Made by a program: the position numbers and the translations under genes. DNA of 64,000 nucleotides from Faecalicatena_A orotica (GTDB lineage Bacteria; Bacillota; Clostridia; Lachnospirales; Lachnospiraceae), in NCBI RefSeq assembly GCF_040545875.1, contig NZ_JBEPMR010000022.1. One strand, written 5' to 3'. The notes under the pieces were generated by a model. The model saw nothing but the letters and a program-made list of their open reading frames with translations, did not search any database and was not told the DNA's origin. Within the stretch, counting starts at the first letter, position 1; every line of letters begins with the position of its first letter. Positions 41,373 to 50,193 of this stretch are shown here, piece by piece.

Positions 41373-42668
41373 CTATTGGTTTTCTTTGGACAGCTGTCCG
41401 ATAAATTCATCCGGAGTCACACTGTCCAGTGCAAGGCTTTCCAGAAGAGACGGCAGTTTTGTATTCGCTGTTGTCGTCAGATTTCTCTGGATATTAACGG
41501 TACTTCCCTCAACAACTGAATTCAGGGCAAGATATTCTCCAAGCAGCCCTTCTGTATTTTTTACGTCAGGATCTTCCATATTTAACTTCGGTGACAGGAA
41601 AACCGCGCCTTCCAGCGTCAGCTGTTTAACACTTTCTTCGGAAGTGATATACTTCATGAATGCCACGATTGCCTCTTCTTTTTCTGCATCATCTGTTTTC
41701 GCCGCAGCCCAGGGTGTCTGTGCATCTGTCACAAGATAATTCTCTGCCACCTTGCCATCTTTGAATGACGGTGCTTTGGCAATCCCGACCTTATCCTGGA
41801 TATCCGTCAGGGAACCGATCAGCCACGGGCCGTCGATCGCAATCGCTGTTTTACCGGACGCAAAGTTATTCATAGCTACAGAATAGTTTGCCCCAATGGC
41901 ATCCCCGGTCGTATAATCCCAGAATTTCCTCAGCATCTCAGCCGCTTTTTTCATCTCAGCCGTATCAATGCTTCCGCCCTCATTGAGCGTCTCTGTCCCT
42001 GCATAGCTTGCCGCGAGATAAGTAAACAGGTTGCATGTATACCACGCATCGTCTGCTGTATACAGTGAAAACGGAGTGATTCCCGCATCCTTTAAGTCCG
42101 CGCATGCCTTCAGGAGCCCGTCCCATGTATCAGGGAATTCGTCGATTCCTGCCTGCGCAAAAAGCTCTTTGTTATAATAAAAAACCGCTCCGGCCTTTTC
42201 AAACGGAATCGATGAGATTTCACCGTTCACAGTCAGCGTCTCGAGGTCGCCCTCGCCGAATCTGTCAGCCCACTCGTCATCCATATACTTTGTAAAGTCC
42301 ATCAGTTTCCCTGATTCCTGTCTGGACAGGTCGTTCGGGTTAAAATTATAATGGAAGATATCCGGGGTCGTATCCGTGGAAATCATCGTCTTTACTTTTT
42401 CCTGATATGCCGGGAAATCTGGGTTCACGGTCACTTTTACTTCTATCTTTCCTTTATTCTCATCATTGAACTCCTGAATCAGTTTGTCCAGCGCCGCCCC
42501 TCTCTCCGAATCCGTACTCCAGCTGTGGTACATGTTCAGGACAACTGCCCCTGAGTCAGATTTCTCTGCCTTCTGCTGGTCATCCTTCTTGGATGAACCA
42601 CACCCTGCCAGCATGGAAACCGCCATCGCTGCCGCCAGTAACACACTCAATACTCTTTTTTTCTTCAT
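41373..42668 (-). CDS. extracellular solute-binding lipoprotein, sugar ABC transporter
   Basis: 431 residues, family 1 binding protein. Signal peptide with lipobox LAGC (Cys22), then a Ser/Lys-rich linker and the binding core (YHSWSTDSERGAALDKLIQE, FASGKTAIAIDGPWLIGSL). Anchored outside the membrane, it captures the sugar for the two permeases. It lies between the large unknown protein and the permeases. Confidence 0.95.
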   Translation of the reverse strand: MKKKRVLSVLLAAAMAVSMLAGCGSSKKDDQQKAEKSDSGAVVLNMYHSWSTDSERGAALDKLIQEFNDENKGKIEVKVTVNPDFPAYQEKVKTMISTDTTPDIFHYNFNPNDLSRQESGKLMDFTKYMDDEWADRFGEGDLETLTVNGEISSIPFEKAGAVFYYNKELFAQAGIDEFPDTWDGLLKACADLKDAGITPFSLYTADDAWYTCNLFTYLAASYAGTETLNEGGSIDTAEMKKAAEMLRKFWDYTTGDAIGANYSVAMNNFASGKTAIAIDGPWLIGSLTDIQDKVGIAKAPSFKDGKVAENYLVTDAQTPWAAAKTDDAEKEEAIVAFMKYITSEESVKQLTLEGAVFLSPKLNMEDPDVKNTEGLLGEYLALNSVVEGSTVNIQRNLTTTANTKLPSLLESLALDSVTPDEFIGQLSKENQ

Positions 42669-42681
42669 TACTTTTCCTCCT

Positions 42682-44823
42682 TCAGTCTGCCTTACGCAGT
42701 TCTTTTACATATCTATCCACGCCGTCTATTCCGGCGGAATAAATCCATCCGAGTGTCCCCCATATATCCCCTTTTTGAATCATTCCTTCATCCATTCCCT
42801 GTGGGCAGATGCCAAAACCTTCCGGCTGCATCCCGATATCGGTAAATCCCATCTTATCTCCCGGCCAGGACATAATCTGGTGTGCCGCCGTACTGATCCA
42901 GTCTGCCATTTTCATTAGAAACGTATCTCCTGCCCTGCGTCCTGTCAAATATAGCTCCCGTATATGGAACAAAGAATAAATATCAACGACGCCTCCGCAC
43001 CAGATTGAGTTGATTGCTCCCATTCCTTTTGTCCGGAACTTTTTCTCACAGAGAAGGGTTTCCTTTTTCACCGGCGCATTCCAGATATAGTTCCATGTCA
43101 CGAACTGCCTTGCAGCCGTCACCGCACCATCCAGAAAACGTTTCTCCCCGGTCTGTTCAAACAAATGCCAGCATCCGGCCATCGCATACTGTGCCGCTTC
43201 CTTGTCGACTACATTGGGGTTATCCAGCGTACCGCCCTGAAAGAGTTCCTCCCTGCATCCGCTGGAAAGGACATACTCTCCGGCCCTGACAGCCGCCCTT
43301 TGATAGCCCTGCCATCTAAATACAATGCTGCCGGCATCTGCATCTTCTCCTTTGCTGCGCAGGTATTCTGCCAGATTGCAGAGGAACACGATAGGAATCG
43401 CCGATGCCGCTTTTCTTCCCCGTTCTCTTTCCCGCTCTGCCATCCCCGGGTCCTCCAGCATAAAGACAGGCGTCTCGTCCGGCTCATAAGCCCGGTACCA
43501 GGAACCGTCCCCATTCTGAAGAGAGACCAGCAGATCTGCAAACTGTATCACAGCCTCCAGCCACGGTTTCTGCTCACTTCCCTGATCGTGATACCACTTA
43601 TAGCATTCCAGTACATCGTTCATCGGTTCTGTCATGGTCCGGAGATAATTACCTTTCGCTTCCCTGTAATCCATATAATGGAGCTTAGGTGCCTCCGGAT
43701 CCCCGAAGGAAAAGAAAGGCTCCTCCTTGCTAAGGTCATAGAGTGAGTAGACCCAGCCATTCTCCAGAATACAGTGATTCAGGAAGAAATCCACCACCTT
43801 CCTGCCCCTTTCCACCCATTCGCCGCCTTTGTCCCTTGCCAGTATCAAAGCCGCGTGGTTCTGCCTTCCGGTAAATCCATATTCCAGAATGTGTACATAA
43901 GTGCTGTGTGGTATCGTATTAAAGGAAGTCCCAAATCCCGACGGCTCGGAACCATATCCTTTGCGCGGATCAAAATGAAAGAAAAATCCTGCCCCGTCTT
44001 CCCCAAATTCCCGGTAGCTCTTCATAAGGCTTGTCTCCCGGCAGATGATTTCCTCCTGTAAAGTAAACGGAAGGCTGACTATCTGGTGTCCTTCATTTTC
44101 AAACTCCCCCGCCAGTTCCTGATATCTCTCATACAGGCTGTCGGTAAACGTTCTGTCACAAGTACACTTAATCTCATAATGAAGTTCGGCCTCCCACGCT
44201 TCTTCATCCACCGGATAAAAGGCCTGTACAGGCGTTCCCTTCGAATCAAGCGCCACACTGCTGTCCATCTCCTCATAGGGCCAGCGGGCACACAGGAAGT
44301 TCTCCCTGCCATCCCGCCACTCATATCCAAGGGAACCGGCCAGGGTCCTGTGCAGAAAACAGGAATCCCCTCTTTTCCTTTCTTCCTCCTGCGAACACTC
44401 AGGTGTCCTCGTTCTTGCGAGAGAAACCGCGGTCTGTGTACCTTCCACATATGCCATAACCATCGGTGCCGTCAGCCGTTCCTCCATATAGGTATGTTTC
44501 CCTTTCAACCCGGAAGAATACCGGCAGGAAGGAATTCCATACCGCAGCTGCCGTCCCTCATCTAACAGGATATCCATCCCAAATGCAATCCCGCTCTTTT
44601 CGCGTCCCGTCCCTGCGCTCTCCTTTTTCCTGATACGCCGGACGATCTTAACACATCCCTCTTCCTGTAAAAAGGCATCCTCAACTGCAATCTCTCTGCC
44701 TGATACTTCAATCACATTTTCTGCATGAATCTCTTTCCCGCCTAAAACTGTCTCCGCATAAATCTTCCGTCCATCCCCGTCAGGAAACACCTCATACCAG
44801 CTGATGATTTTCAGACTGTCCAT
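42682..44823 (-). CDS. large protein of unknown family, probable (alpha/alpha)6 glycosidase
   Basis: 713 residues, no signal peptide. The N-terminal 240 residues are beta-rich; from about 260 on, helical repeats with aromatic/acidic patches (QNGDGSWYRAYEPDETPVFM, GAINSIWCGGVVDIYSLFHI, MSWPGDKMGFTDIGMQPEGF) look like an (alpha/alpha)6 barrel glycosidase of the GH88/105/127 kind, but I do not recognise a named family. It is the first gene of the arabinofuranoside locus, 13 bases before the binding protein, so it probably acts on the same sugar. Catalytic residues unknown. Confidence 0.75.
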   Translation of the reverse strand: MDSLKIISWYEVFPDGDGRKIYAETVLGGKEIHAENVIEVSGREIAVEDAFLQEEGCVKIVRRIRKKESAGTGREKSGIAFGMDILLDEGRQLRYGIPSCRYSSGLKGKHTYMEERLTAPMVMAYVEGTQTAVSLARTRTPECSQEEERKRGDSCFLHRTLAGSLGYEWRDGRENFLCARWPYEEMDSSVALDSKGTPVQAFYPVDEEAWEAELHYEIKCTCDRTFTDSLYERYQELAGEFENEGHQIVSLPFTLQEEIICRETSLMKSYREFGEDGAGFFFHFDPRKGYGSEPSGFGTSFNTIPHSTYVHILEYGFTGRQNHAALILARDKGGEWVERGRKVVDFFLNHCILENGWVYSLYDLSKEEPFFSFGDPEAPKLHYMDYREAKGNYLRTMTEPMNDVLECYKWYHDQGSEQKPWLEAVIQFADLLVSLQNGDGSWYRAYEPDETPVFMLEDPGMAERERERGRKAASAIPIVFLCNLAEYLRSKGEDADAGSIVFRWQGYQRAAVRAGEYVLSSGCREELFQGGTLDNPNVVDKEAAQYAMAGCWHLFEQTGEKRFLDGAVTAARQFVTWNYIWNAPVKKETLLCEKKFRTKGMGAINSIWCGGVVDIYSLFHIRELYLTGRRAGDTFLMKMADWISTAAHQIMSWPGDKMGFTDIGMQPEGFGICPQGMDEGMIQKGDIWGTLGWIYSAGIDGVDRYVKELRKAD

Positions 44824-45047
44824 CTTACAGCCCCCCTTCTTCGTGTCTTTTCGTTTTTATCTTTTCATGACCCGTTTTCTGTCATCTCTTAAGATATTTC
44901 CATTTTACCCCCTCACATCAAACAAAAAAATAAACTAATCAGCACAAAACATTACATTTTTCTTTCATTTTAAAATCACTAACAAAAAAACACCCCCAAA
45001 ACTATACAAAATCCACAAAAAGAGAACTAGGGGATTTTCTGGGGGGT

Positions 45048-45369
45048 GGTTGGAGGAGGACGCCTCATAAAAGGGGGATGGGGAAGGGGGCCGGGGGTGG
45101 TATGTGGGAGTTCGAAATACACACCGTGTTGTTAACGGATTCTACGAAAAAATGACGTCTGAAATGCAGGCACGGAGAACACATCACAAGAAATCTGATG
45201 ATTTCTCGCGCTGGGTTCTCCAAAAATATGATTCGGAATCATATTTTTTCCTGCATTGCAGACGTCATTTTTTCTAGTATCCGTAAACACACTTCAGTAT
45301 TTCGAACTCCCACATACCACCCCCCGCCCCCTTCCCCATCCCCCTTTCATGAAGCTGTTTCATCCAGCC
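45048..45369 (-). repeat. fold-back element 1 (long inverted repeat, structured RNA-like)
   Basis: Part of a 1,048-base gene-free stretch (44824-45871). Arms 45070-45120 and 45297-45348 match at 50 of 51 core positions; an inner arm pair 45146-45170 / 45250-45274 matches at 24 of 25; weaker pairing extends to 45048 and 45369. Inside are hairpin GGAGAAC..GTTCTCC with nested AGAAATC-tgat-GATTTCT (45175-45220) and a perfect 13-bp A/T hairpin (about 45222-45248). Read on the minus strand the order is long arm, A/T hairpin, interrupted hairpin, long arm, the same as element 2 on the plus strand. Strand of function is inferred from that match. Confidence 0.7.
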
Positions 45370-45577
45370 AGCGGAAAAATCTCCGCCTGACGGCGTCGTT
45401 CGGCGGCAGCAATGTATCAATTCGCAGGATAAATAGAACCTGGCGTAAGAAGTTTTCAGTTATGGTGTGATATCATTTTAAGTTTATTCTACGGCTTCTG
45501 ACAGCTCGTTACACTTCACTGGCAGACAGTAAACCTCCGCAAATGATTTTTCGTCCGGTGGATGAACGTGAGGCTGG

Positions 45578-45859
45578 GGCAAGGCAGACGTGGAAGTTTT
45601 GGCTGGGTCTGTGTGGTCTGTTTGGATGCGTAGAATGCACGTTAGAACCACTTATGTTAAAATCGGCCTTTCACAGGGATGCAATCTGTTTTCCAAAACA
45701 GATTGTAAGACCACCTGCACCGTTCAATCATCAAGATTGGACGGTAAATGTGGTCGATGCCCTGTGAAAGGCCGATTTTATCATTAGTGGTTCTTCGTAA
45801 ATGGACAGCATCCAAACAGACCATACAGGCCCTGCCGGAACTTCCGCGGCTGTCTTGCC
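45578..45859 (+). repeat. fold-back element 2 (long inverted repeat, structured RNA-like)
   Basis: Outer arms 45578-45629 and 45808-45859 match at 44 of 52 positions; six of the eight differences become G-U pairs if the plus strand is RNA, and only A-C mismatches on the other. A second arm pair near 45643-45679 / 45758-45796 contains 21 perfect pairs. The core has CAATCTGTTTTccAAAACAGATTG (45682-45705) and an interrupted hairpin GACCAC...GTGGTC (45709-45755) with inner CAATC-ATCAA-GATTG. Starts 12 bases past the hydA stop. No transposase is encoded. Confidence 0.75.
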
Positions 45860-45871
45860 ACAGGCGTCCCC

Positions 45872-47569
45872 TTATTCACCAGCCGAATACTCATTGTGCA
45901 GAAGTTTATGCTCTTTCCCTTTGAGGATTCCGTCGTAGGCTGTCATGACGATCGGGTTCTGGTTTGACAGTTTGATTTGTGCCAGGTTGTCGATCTTGTA
46001 GAGTCCTTCCAGTCTTGCTTTCTTTGTTCTTGGTCCAATCGGCACGGGCTGTCCGCCTCCGGCGATACATCCTCTCTTACATGCCATAACCTCTACAAAA
46101 TCATAGTTCACCTCTCCTGCCTTCATCTGGTCCAGAACCTCGGAAGCGCTCTGGAGCCCGTTTACGACTGCGATTCTGACTTCCCGGTCACCTAACTGTA
46201 CCTTTGCTTCTTTGATTCCGTCCACGCCGCGCACTCCGGTAAAACTGATTGCTTCCAGATCTTCTACCTTATTGCTGTTCACAAGTCTTCTTAAGACAGC
46301 TTCGGTAACACCGCCGGTAACTCCAAAGATTGCCCCTGCACCGGATGCGATGCCGAACGGCATATCCAGTGCTTCTGGTTTTACCTGGGCGAGGTCGATT
46401 CCGGCTTCCTGGATCATACGGGTTACTTCTGTGGTCGTGAGTACATAATCCACGTTCTGCTCCCCGTCCGTAAAGTGTTCCGGACGTGTAATCTCCGACT
46501 TCTTCGCCGTACACGGCATGATGGAGATTACCATCGTCTTTCTCGTATCCTTCTTAGCATTCATACGTGCCTCTTCTTTAATCAACGCACCGAACATTTC
46601 CTGCGGGGAGCGGCAGGTCGAAATGTTCTTCCTGAATTCCGGATACTTCTTCTCGCAGAACTTCACCCATGCCGGGCAGCATGATGTGAACAACGGAAGG
46701 TTCTCCCCTGATTCCAGACGTTCCACCAGTTCCTTGGATTCCTCCATAACGGTCAGGTCTGCGCCAAAGTTTGTATCATAAATCTCATCGAAACCAATCC
46801 GGCGCAGTGCCGCAACGAGGCGTCCTAATACATTTTCACCCTTCTTGATTCCGAATTTATCTCCAATCGCTACACGGACTGCCGGAGCGATCTGCACTAC
46901 GACTCTTGTGTTGTTATCTGCCAGTGCCCTCCACACAGCGCCTACATTCTGCTTAATGGTAATCGCACCTGTCGGACAGACTGCACGGCACTGTCCACAG
47001 CCTACACAGTCTGTCTGCGCCAGGTCCTTATTAAACGCCGGGGTAACCTGCATCTTGGAACCTCGGAATGCAAAGTCCAAAACACCGAGCCCCTGTATTT
47101 CATCACAGGTCCTTACGCAGTCACCGCAGAGAATGCATTTATTCGGGTCTCTGACGATACATTCAGAAGTCATGTCTTTCGGCAGCTGTTTCTTATTATT
47201 TTCGAAACGGACCTCCATGACACCCAGCTGTCTGGACAGCTTCTGCAGGGTACAGACACCGTTTTTCGCACATGTTGTACAGTCACGGCAGTGGGAAGCC
47301 AGTAAAAGCTCAATAATCATCTTTCTGTGGTGCTGGAGCCGCGGGGTATTTGTGTAAATGACCATCCCGTCTCTCGGTGTCTCTGAACAGGACGCAAATA
47401 CCCTGCCCCTGTCATCTTCTACCACGCACATGCGGCATGCACCGTATGTAGAAAGTTCTGAATGATAGCAGAATGTCGGCAGATCGATTCCTGACTTGCG
47501 GATAACGGAAAGAACATTCTTTTCATTAGTAAAGGCTACCCTTCTATTATTAATTGTCATATAATTCAT
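45872..47569 (-). CDS. hydA: [FeFe]-hydrogenase catalytic subunit, NAD(H)-linked trimeric type (copy 1)
   Basis: 565 residues. N-terminal [2Fe-2S] (C34, C45, C48, C61), His-Cys3 cluster (H93, C97, C100, C106), two [4Fe-4S] (C145-C155 and C188-C198), then the H-cluster domain: L1 TSCCPAW (C297, C298), L2 MPCTAKK (C353), L3 ACKRGCIAGGGQP (C497, C501). Reduces protons or oxidises H2. AGGAGG precedes ATG. Last gene after hydC and hydB, so part of a bifurcating-type HydABC complex (NADH plus ferredoxin with H2). That coupling is inferred from family context. Confidence 0.95.
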   Translation of the reverse strand: MNYMTINNRRVAFTNEKNVLSVIRKSGIDLPTFCYHSELSTYGACRMCVVEDDRGRVFASCSETPRDGMVIYTNTPRLQHHRKMIIELLLASHCRDCTTCAKNGVCTLQKLSRQLGVMEVRFENNKKQLPKDMTSECIVRDPNKCILCGDCVRTCDEIQGLGVLDFAFRGSKMQVTPAFNKDLAQTDCVGCGQCRAVCPTGAITIKQNVGAVWRALADNNTRVVVQIAPAVRVAIGDKFGIKKGENVLGRLVAALRRIGFDEIYDTNFGADLTVMEESKELVERLESGENLPLFTSCCPAWVKFCEKKYPEFRKNISTCRSPQEMFGALIKEEARMNAKKDTRKTMVISIMPCTAKKSEITRPEHFTDGEQNVDYVLTTTEVTRMIQEAGIDLAQVKPEALDMPFGIASGAGAIFGVTGGVTEAVLRRLVNSNKVEDLEAISFTGVRGVDGIKEAKVQLGDREVRIAVVNGLQSASEVLDQMKAGEVNYDFVEVMACKRGCIAGGGQPVPIGPRTKKARLEGLYKIDNLAQIKLSNQNPIVMTAYDGILKGKEHKLLHNEYSAGE

Positions 47570-47581
47570 GTTCGAATCCTC

Positions 47582-49468
47582 CTATCCTTCCACATGTATT
47601 GCGCCAAATGCACACGCACTCTCACAGGCACCGCACTTGATACATTTCTCATTGTCGATGACATATGGTTCCTTGATACGCCCGGTTATCGCGCCAACCG
47701 GACAGTTCCTTGCACACTTGGAACATCCCTTGCACCTCTCCGGACTGATGATATATTTACGGAGCGCCGTACAGTTATGGGACGCACACTTTTTCTCCAC
47801 CACATGCTCTACATATTCATCCCTAAACAGCTTCAGTGTACTTACAACCGGCAGTGCCGCACTCTTGCCCAGACCACACAGTGCTGTCTCTGTGATCGTC
47901 GTTGCCAGTTCCTCCAGAAGGTCCAGATCCTCCAGTTTTCCGTTGCCCGCCACAATACGTTCCAGAATCTCAAGCATACGCTTCGTCCCTTCCCGGCATG
48001 GCACACATTTTCCACAGCTTTCATTCTGTGTGAAATTCATAAAGAATCTCGCCACCTCTACCATACAGGTGCGGTCATCCATGACAACCAGCCCTCCGGA
48101 ACCGATCATGGCCCCCATTTTTTTAAGGGAATCGAAATCCAGATTTACATCCAGATGAGGTGTGATGAGGCAGCCGCCTGACGGCCCGCCGATCTGGACG
48201 GCCTTGAACTCTCCGTCGCCCTTGATTCCACCGCCGATGTCATAGATCACTTCACGCAGTGTCGTCCCCATCGGGACCTCGATCAATCCGGTGTGCTTTA
48301 CACTTCCGGTCAGGGCAAATGCTTTCGTTCCCGGGCTGTTCTCCGGCCCGATGCTCTTGAACCACTCTGCGCCTTCTGAAATAATCATCGGAACGTTAGC
48401 AAACGTCTCTACGTTATTCAATACGGTCGGTTTCCCGAACAGGCCCTGTTCTACCGTTCTTGGCGGTTTTACACGGGGCATACCCCTGCTGCCTTCGATC
48501 GATGCAGTTAATGCGCTTCCTTCACCGCAGACAAAAGCTCCCGCGCCGCGGTTGATATGTAAATGGAATGAAAAACCGGTTCCTAAAATGTCGTCTCCGA
48601 GCAGGCCGCACTCTTCAGCCTGGGCAATCGCCAGTTTCAGACGGCTGATTGCCAGCGGGTATTCTGCACGTACATAGATATACCCTTGTGATGCGCCGAC
48701 AGCATATGCCGCGATCATCATACCCTCGATCATCTTATGCGGGTCGCCTTCCATGATACTTCTGTCCATAAAAGCACCCGGGTCGCCCTCATCACCGTTA
48801 CAGACAACGTAGCGTTCTTTCTCCGCCTGCCTCGCAACCTGTGACCATTTATACCCTGTCTGGAAACCGCCGCCCCCGCGTCCGCGCAGGTTTGCTTCTG
48901 TAATTTCCTGAATCACGTCTTCCGGTTTCATATGGAACAGTACCTTTTCCAGCGCCTGATATCCGCCTGTGGAAAAATATTCCTCGATATGCTCTGAATC
49001 AATGTGTCCGCAGTTCTTCAGGACATTTCTCGTCTGCTTCTTATAAAATGGGATGTCTTCCTGCTTCTGATATTCGATTCCATCCTGCTTAAACAATAAA
49101 TGGCGGATCGGCTCCCCTTTTTCAATTGTCCTGTGGAAGATCGCTTCACAGTCCTCAACCTGTACCTTTGTATACAGGATTCCCTGCGGTTCGATCCGCA
49201 TGAGGGGACCCATCTCACAGAAACCGTGGCATCCGCTCTTCTTGATGCCGATCTCCCCGTCGCCGTGTGCAATTTCAGGCCCGAAGTGCACCTCCACATC
49301 CGGATTTTCTTTGACCAGCTCGCACATTCTGTCATAAATAGCGCCTGAGCCTCCTGCCAGACAGCCTGTCCCTGCACAGATCAGGACTCTGCATTTACTT
49401 TTCTCGATTTCTGCTCTGGAAGTTTCACGAACCTTTCCGAGAGCTTCTCTGTTTTCAATTCTTTCCAT
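47582..49468 (-). CDS. hydB: NuoF-like HydB subunit, NAD(H)-linked hydrogenase (copy 1)
   Basis: 628 residues. N-terminal thioredoxin-like [2Fe-2S] domain (about 28-120), then the FMN/NAD domain (GRGGGGFQTGYKWSQ, CNGDEGDPGAFMDRSIMEGD), an SLBB region, the [4Fe-4S] motif ESCGKCVPCREGT, and two C-terminal ferredoxin clusters (CKGCSKCARNCPVGAIT, CIKCGACESACAF). Holds FMN, where electrons are exchanged with NAD(H). Two-base gap after hydC. Confidence 0.94.
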   Translation of the reverse strand: MERIENREALGKVRETSRAEIEKSKCRVLICAGTGCLAGGSGAIYDRMCELVKENPDVEVHFGPEIAHGDGEIGIKKSGCHGFCEMGPLMRIEPQGILYTKVQVEDCEAIFHRTIEKGEPIRHLLFKQDGIEYQKQEDIPFYKKQTRNVLKNCGHIDSEHIEEYFSTGGYQALEKVLFHMKPEDVIQEITEANLRGRGGGGFQTGYKWSQVARQAEKERYVVCNGDEGDPGAFMDRSIMEGDPHKMIEGMMIAAYAVGASQGYIYVRAEYPLAISRLKLAIAQAEECGLLGDDILGTGFSFHLHINRGAGAFVCGEGSALTASIEGSRGMPRVKPPRTVEQGLFGKPTVLNNVETFANVPMIISEGAEWFKSIGPENSPGTKAFALTGSVKHTGLIEVPMGTTLREVIYDIGGGIKGDGEFKAVQIGGPSGGCLITPHLDVNLDFDSLKKMGAMIGSGGLVVMDDRTCMVEVARFFMNFTQNESCGKCVPCREGTKRMLEILERIVAGNGKLEDLDLLEELATTITETALCGLGKSAALPVVSTLKLFRDEYVEHVVEKKCASHNCTALRKYIISPERCKGCSKCARNCPVGAITGRIKEPYVIDNEKCIKCGACESACAFGAIHVEG

Positions 49469-49470
49469 CT

Positions 49471-49944
49471 TTAAGCTCCTCTCAATTCACGAACCAGTTC
49501 AGCAGCTGCATCCGGGGTCATAGCCGGATAGACCTTGTCATTCACCGTCAGAACCGGTGCGAGTCCGCAGGCCCCGAGACAGGATACTGTCTCCAGCGTA
49601 AACATCATATCATCCGTGGTCGCTTTCTCCTTCGAAAGCCCCAGTTCTGTATAAAGTCTCTCCAGAATAGGAATAGACTTGCGGACATGACAGGCTGTTC
49701 CGTCACAGACTTTAATGATATACTTTCCTTTCGGTTCGAAAGAAAAGTTCTCGTAAAAAGTTGCCACACTGTAGGCTTTTGCTTCGCTGATCTCTAATTT
49801 TCCCGCCACATAACTTAGCAGTTCGGGCGGCAGGTAGCGATACTCTGTCTGAATGTCCTGGATAATCGGGATAAGGGATGCCGCTTTGGCTCCATGCGAT
49901 TCAATAATCTCATCGGCCTTATCATAGTAGGTCTGTTCTAACAT
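49471..49944 (-). CDS. hydC: NuoE-like HydC subunit, NAD(H)-linked hydrogenase (copy 1)
   Basis: 157 residues, thioredoxin-like [2Fe-2S] subunit: KVCDGTACHVRKSIPI, then VSCLGACGLAPVLTVNDKVY (four-cysteine cluster pattern C..C and C-x3-C). Passes electrons within the HydABC complex. First gene of operon 1, with a strong promoter that carries a Rex-like operator. Confidence 0.94.
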   Translation of the reverse strand: MLEQTYYDKADEIIESHGAKAASLIPIIQDIQTEYRYLPPELLSYVAGKLEISEAKAYSVATFYENFSFEPKGKYIIKVCDGTACHVRKSIPILERLYTELGLSKEKATTDDMMFTLETVSCLGACGLAPVLTVNDKVYPAMTPDAAAELVRELRGA

Positions 49945-49998
49945 GGGATACCTCCTTCATTTTGTTTACAGAACAAAAAAATCTGCTGTAAATCAACC

Positions 49999-50027
49999 AT
50001 TGTATAATATAGTTAAAAAATTATCAA
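49999..50027 (-). promoter_or_regulatory. hydCBA promoter with Rex-like operator
   Basis: Minus strand: TTGATA (50022-50027), 17-base spacer, TACAAT (49999-50004). TTGATAATTTTTTAACTA (50010-50027) matches 12 of 14 specified positions of the Rex site TTGTTAA-N4-TTAACAA and covers the -35. Rex represses fermentative genes when NADH is low. Confidence 0.65.
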
Positions 50028-50108
50028 TTACGAATAATTATATGTTAAATCCCTCTAATTAGCAATAGGAAAACAGTTTTTTTTCAAGTGAAAACAGTTC
50101 TTCTTTTG

Positions 50109-50164
50109 TTGACAGTTTAACCACATCATGTTATCATAAGTGTATTATTTGAAATAGTACACTT
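50109..50164 (+). promoter_or_regulatory. promoter and operator of the GntR-ABC operon
   Basis: TTGACA (50109-50114), 17-base spacer, TATCAT (50132-50137). A 27-base dyad (50138-50164) with arms AAGTGTATTATTT / AAATAGTACACTT, one mismatch, sits at the start site, likely for the encoded GntR/YtrA repressor. Confidence 0.75.
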
Positions 50165-50193
50165 GATACACTCAAGAAAACAGGAGGACCGGT

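Noticed and set aside
45198..45470. 90-codon frame through fold-back element 1
   Set aside because: Crosses the right arm of the inverted repeat and encodes low-complexity Pro-rich sequence; arm sequence explains it.
45543..45767. 74-codon frame through fold-back element 2
   Set aside because: Runs across the stem and hairpins; codon content follows base pairing rather than protein.
45048..45859. Retron, group II intron or CRISPR explanation for the fold-backs
   Set aside because: No reverse transcriptase, no maturase, no intron domain V, no repeat-spacer array nearby.
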